A stretch of DNA of 64,000 bases from Rhododendron vialii. Lineage: Eukaryota; Streptophyta; Magnoliopsida; Ericales; Ericaceae. The notes beneath the pieces are model-generated. The model did no database searches. It was not told the origin of the DNA and saw only the letters and a list, made by a program, of their open reading frames with translations. Positions within the stretch are counted from its first letter, which is position 1. Every line of letters begins with the position of its first letter. The translations under genes were made by a program, and so were the position numbers. The stretch lies in assembly GCF_030253575.1 (NCBI RefSeq), contig NC_080557.1, positions 41,802,501 to 41,866,500 of the forward strand. The letters are read 5' to 3'. Below are positions 60,297-64,000 of the stretch, one piece after another.

Positions 60297-62007
60297 TGAG
60301 GAAAGAAAGCATAAGAAACCTTAAGATTAGCTTAAGTGGCAATCGGAAATGAGCTCTAAATTCAGATATTTTAAGTTTGAAATTTGGCAACTTCTTGGGG
60401 TTTGTGTGTAAAAAAAAAGTCGAATCCTCGAGTCCGGCGTGAATGATCTGCTTTTGACCGGACCAGAGAGGAGAATAGACGTCGGTGCATGTAACACCCC
60501 GGACGGTAAAAAAGAAGAAGAAATAAAGCATAGGAAACGTCTCCTAGTAAAAATTTTCCCAGTTTGGTACAGGGGAAAATGAAGTGAGAAAATTTCCCCT
60601 GATTTGTTGTTTTTTTTTTTTTTTGGTTAAAACTAAAACCACATTCACAGACGTGTGAATGTGGGGGTTTGGATTTCCGGAATACGAGATGTCGGGACTC
60701 ACTTGGGAGACTTCTTTCTTCTCATGTTTGCAACCTTACCATGGAGGCTAAACGATAATTAAAATTGTTTATTTTGAGTCGTTTATTGGAAACATATAAA
60801 AAATTAAGTTGACCGAAAATTGATTATGATTATTAAATGCACATTTATTTTAAAAGTTCTTTTTCAGAGTTATACAACCGTTTCTTTTTTTTGAAGTCAT
60901 ATTTGGTTCGAAAAGTAGTTGGAAGTTCGATTCATTGTATTTTACGAGGATAATTTACTCAATGAGTACTATAGCATGAGCAATTCTAACTATGTTGTGT
61001 AATGAGGTATAGAGTCTTATACCCACCTGTAAAATCCAGATAAAAAGTGAACGATTCTAATAATTGTTGTGAGCCCGAAAAGAGCCCTTAAATGGCCCAA
61101 ACTGGACGGACAATTGGACCATGAGAACTGGATGGGAGCCTCTCTCTTTGCCGTGATGGTTTGGAACTACTAATTTGTAAAGTCTAAAATGTGGGGTTTC
61201 TTCTCCTGCTAGGAACCTTGCTTCTAATAACATCAGTACTTGGACTCTTGGAGTGTGCAGCAAGAGCAACTCTGTGAGGTCTACCATTTTCAAGCTCTGT
61301 CTTGTCTCTACTGTATACTATCACGTATGGAGAGAGAGAGAGAGAAATGGTAGGATTTTTCAGTAGATTGTTGGCAATGATTTTGGGGCTGTTGGAAAAA
61401 TTGTAGAACTATAAGACCTCTATATATAGCTTGGGGGATACCTCTGAATTCTGATAGTGTTTCGGCATAGGTAATTGGCTAACTGCTGTGCTGTTGTGAG
61501 TATGGTGGCAGCTTAATTAAGGGTTTTGTTTTGGTTATTCTATAGTTTTGGATACTCTTCCAAAGCTATCCCTTTGCATCTTTTTTGGCTTGGTCCTTTA
61601 GGGGTATTTTTGGTAGTAAAAAATTTGTAAATTTTTATTTGTGGTTGAGAAGTTGTTAGGTGTTTCTGATAGTGAATAAGTTGTTGATGAGTTTGTAAGT
61701 AGAGTTACTATAGTAAAAAAAAATTTGTTGATAACTTTTTTGTTAGTAGAAACGAAATGGTAAAATGCGTTAAGTTTTTAATATTTTTTTGTTAGTGGAA
61801 ACACCCCTTAGTAAAGCATTTTGTTTCAAAATTTTCTTTTATAAATTTGTTTTAAAATCAAAGTTTCTTTCTAGATGCAACCAAAATTCCTAAGTTCTAA
61901 AGGGTCGACGAAAATGTTGACTTTTTAAGAGGTCAAATGCAGTAAAAAGTGGGAAGATTAGTACAGTCCTTCCTACTTATTTGACAAAGCAATAAACAAA
62001 ACAGGTA
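60297..62007. other. Gene-free stretch
   Basis: 61030-61130 (AACGATTCTAATAATTGTTG, GGCCCAAACTGGAC) is a one-arm fragment of the 59208 family. A GA run is at 61329-61345. TGTAACACCCCGGACGG at 60490 resembles an LTR start but has no partner. No gene is recognised. Confidence 0.35.
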
Positions 62008-62486
62008 TTCGTTTGGGTTTGTGATTGGCTTGACCGGGTTCAGTTCTTGTCCAGTTTTCTTACAGTCCAGTCTGGTTCAGTTTTGGGCCGTTGTGGGCCC
62101 GGAAACAATAATGATCGGAATTATTCATTTTGTAGAGCTCGTCGAATATGTCATCCATGCCAAAAATTAACTTCATCGAATATCAATAGGTACATGAACG
62201 AAATAGATTTGTACATGAAAAAAATGGGCAATTATTAATTTCAACTTAATTTTTTTCATCGTTTTTTTCTTGTACAAATCTGTTTGTCCATGTACCTATT
62301 GATGTTCGGTCAAGCTAATTTTTGGCATGGATGACATATTCGATGAGTTCTACAACATGAACGATTCCGATCATTGTTGTGGGTCTGGAATGGGCCCACA
62401 ACAGTCCAAAATTGAACCAGACTGGACCATAAAAAAACTGGACTGGAACTAAACCCGACTTGACCTGGTTTAACAAGCCCAAGTTC
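62008..62486. repeat. Foldback MITE, ~220-bp arms (family of 59208)
   Basis: TTGACCGGGTTCAGTTC pairs with the inverse of AACTAAACCCGACTTGACC, and ACAGTCCAGTCTGGTTCAGT with AACCAGACTGGACCATAAA. The inner block AATAGGTACATGAACGAAAT pairs with TGTCCATGTACCTATTGATG across the centre near 62245. Clear target duplications were not found. Confidence 0.75.
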
Positions 62487-62600
62487 CAACATTTATTATT
62501 GTGTAAAATCCAAAGTGCATATTTGCTCAATTTGATTGATAGATGTAGAATGGAAGGAAGTGAAGTGAAGTTATTTTTTGCTCAATTTTTATGTGCTACT

Positions 62601-62709
62601 GATTTTGTCAATCCCTTTTTGTACGCCACTATCCTGCAAGTGTATTTTTGCAATAAAAATACACTTGCAAATGAGTGACATTAACAAAAAATAGAGTGAC
62701 AAAATCATT
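62601..62709. repeat. Small foldback MITE with perfect core hairpin
   Basis: GCAAGTGTATTTTTGC / AATAAAAATACACTTGC forms a near-perfect stem at 62636-62668, and GATTTTGTCA pairs with TGACAAAATC at the outer edges. The whole unit is about 109 bp. Confidence 0.6.
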
Positions 62710-63025
62710 TCCTTTTTACAAATAAAAGATCGATACCGTAAGTTTTTGGGTCAGACGGGTGAAAGTTTTTTTTCGTGATTCTCCTACTGTTTTTATGTAA
62801 GAAATGACATGTTCTTGACGTAATCAAAGAAGGAACGTTAACCCAAATACTCCTTTCTATATATATAAATTTAAAACAAAAGAAATATCAATATGTCAAA
62901 ACTAACCATTAAATGTTACCTCTTGAAAAAAATTCCTCCAAAACTCATTTGTTTTTTTGGAAGAACAAGAAGTGTTGTTAGTGGAATTTCACCTTTGGTC
63001 TACTAGTGCATGAGAGTATATGGTG

Positions 63026-63164
63026 CCTGACCTCATTCCGCTAAGATTTTTTATTTTTTAAGTGCTTTTTTTTACGTTTTATGAGATAAATCATTCTTTT
63101 ACAATACATCATATTTAATTTAAAAAATAAATATTTATTTGACCTTAGCGAAATGAGGCCTAAC
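63026..63164. repeat. Small foldback MITE (CTCATTCCGCTAAG family)
   Basis: CCTGACCTCATTCCGCTAAG pairs with CTTAGCGAAATGAGGCC; the interior is AT-rich. It shares its terminus with the larger element at 63419. Confidence 0.6.
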
Positions 63165-63418
63165 TTGGCTACGACCCCACTCGCTTCAAAACTCATTGAA
63201 TTCTCCAATTACTAAGTACTAACCCACACCACACCACACCTACTCGTGGGAGGTGGAGTTTGGTCACCGTCAAGGCGTCAATCTCGTTCGGGGCGACAAA
63301 CTGCCACGCTTTTTTTCATTTGACTAATGTCCCTCACTCTTTCTGAATATAATAATATTCTTTTGCCACTAGTGGAGACAGAACCAAAACCATGAGGTGT
63401 ATTAAACTAATCAAAGAG

Positions 63419-63795
63419 TTGAGTTCATTCCGCTAAATAAATTATTTAGCTTATTTTGTTTAATTATTATTCAATTTTTTTTTGTATTTATTAGTTTTTC
63501 GTCAATTTTTTAAGAATTATTATTTTATCATGATTGGAGAAATCTAAAAAGTAAAAAATTACAATCAAAATCAATTTTTTTTGGAATAAAAACGAAAATA
63601 AGCCAATAAGCCAAATTTTCATCTTTATTAAAAAAATGGATTTCGATAGTAATTTTTTACTTTTTAAATTTCTCTCGTCATGACAAAGCAATAATTCTCA
63701 AAAAAATCGATGAAAAACTAACAAATGCAGAAAAAAATTTAAATAAAGACAAAAAAATAAGCCAAATGACTTATTTAGCGGAATGAGGCCTTACT
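63419..63795. repeat. Foldback MITE (CTCATTCCGCTAAG family), ~170-bp arms
   Basis: TTCATTCCGCTAAATAA pairs with TTATTTAGCGGAATGAGG. Further pairs are GCTTATTTTGTTTAATTATT-like text with AATAAGCCAAATGAC, and GGAGAAATCTAAAAAGTAAA with TTTACTTTTTAAATTTCTCT-like sequence. The 63026 element is a shorter relative. Confidence 0.6.
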
Positions 63796-64000
63796 TTCCT
63801 AAACAAAGAATTTAATACGCCTATAAACTAATCCAAGTAGATAATTGCGAGCACGAAAAGAAAATATTGGAGTAGTTGATTAGTATAAGTAGGGCCAAAT
63901 GAGTTTGCCAAGTATTAACCCCACAAGCTAGCACAAATTAACATAATAGTCATGTCCTACGCATATTTTTTTTAGGAAAGAGATACTTACAGGGACAAGA
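63796..64000. other. Gene-free end of the window
   Basis: Plain AT-rich DNA. No feature was seen before the window edge. Confidence 0.4.

Noticed and set aside
60487-60540. TGTAACACCCCGG as the start of a second LTR matching 55843
   Set aside because: The similarity stops after about 12 bases and no matching end or flanking duplication was found.

Overview
This is nuclear DNA of a flowering plant, most likely a eudicot. The genes are split by GT-AG introns. The intergenic DNA is AT-rich and full of MITEs, foldbacks, LINE 3' ends and microsatellites, and every recognisable protein is closest to a land-plant family. No prokaryotic, organellar or viral replicon is present. The species cannot be read from the window. 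Foldbacks rich in GGACGGCTCGGATC-type motifs made me think of an asterid such as Ericales, but that is only an impression.

Seven host genes are supported, and I could derive exon boundaries with consistent phase for all of them: a cytosolic class I small heat-shock protein (9359-9838, minus); a SIAMESE-related CDK inhibitor (15966-16385, minus); a four-exon actin of exactly 377 codons with a probable long leader intron (25987-28379, plus); an intronless FLA4/SOS5-type fasciclin-like arabinogalactan protein (30787-32031, minus); a two-exon P-class PPR protein resembling Arabidopsis At1g07590 (36261-39621, plus); a six-exon OEP16 plastid outer-envelope channel (41294-43997, minus); and the CCHC zinc-knuckle protein CXIP4 (47901-48860, minus). 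An eighth gene is a four-exon GH17 beta-1,3-glucanase with a C-terminal X8/CBM43 domain (52704-55442, minus). OEP16 and CXIP4 are also neighbours in Arabidopsis as I recall the locus numbers, so this looks like conserved microsynteny. A GARP/G2-like DNA-binding fragment at 51401-51575 is a broken gene copy.

The first 9 kb and the last 8 kb are almost entirely transposon-derived. They hold a 1.37-kb Mutator-like element with long inverted repeats and a 9-bp target duplication (215-1583), three foldbacks side by side (2190-3670), a probable solo LTR (6518-7986), and a 4.39-kb LTR-type insertion (55843-60232) that splits an older foldback and itself carries a younger foldback at 59208-59532. Three hAT-type elements with 8-bp duplications (12730-13230, 18871-19018, 22339-22788) lie in the middle. 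Minisatellites sit at 13250-13545, 22005-22325 and 57580-57960.

The genes do not form one pathway. FLA4 and the GH17 enzyme act at the cell wall, OEP16 in the plastid envelope, the PPR protein probably in mitochondria, CXIP4 probably in the nucleus, and the SMR protein on cyclin-CDK complexes. The most distinctive property of the window is the number of near-perfect foldbacks between and inside genes, each of which would form a long double-stranded RNA if transcribed.
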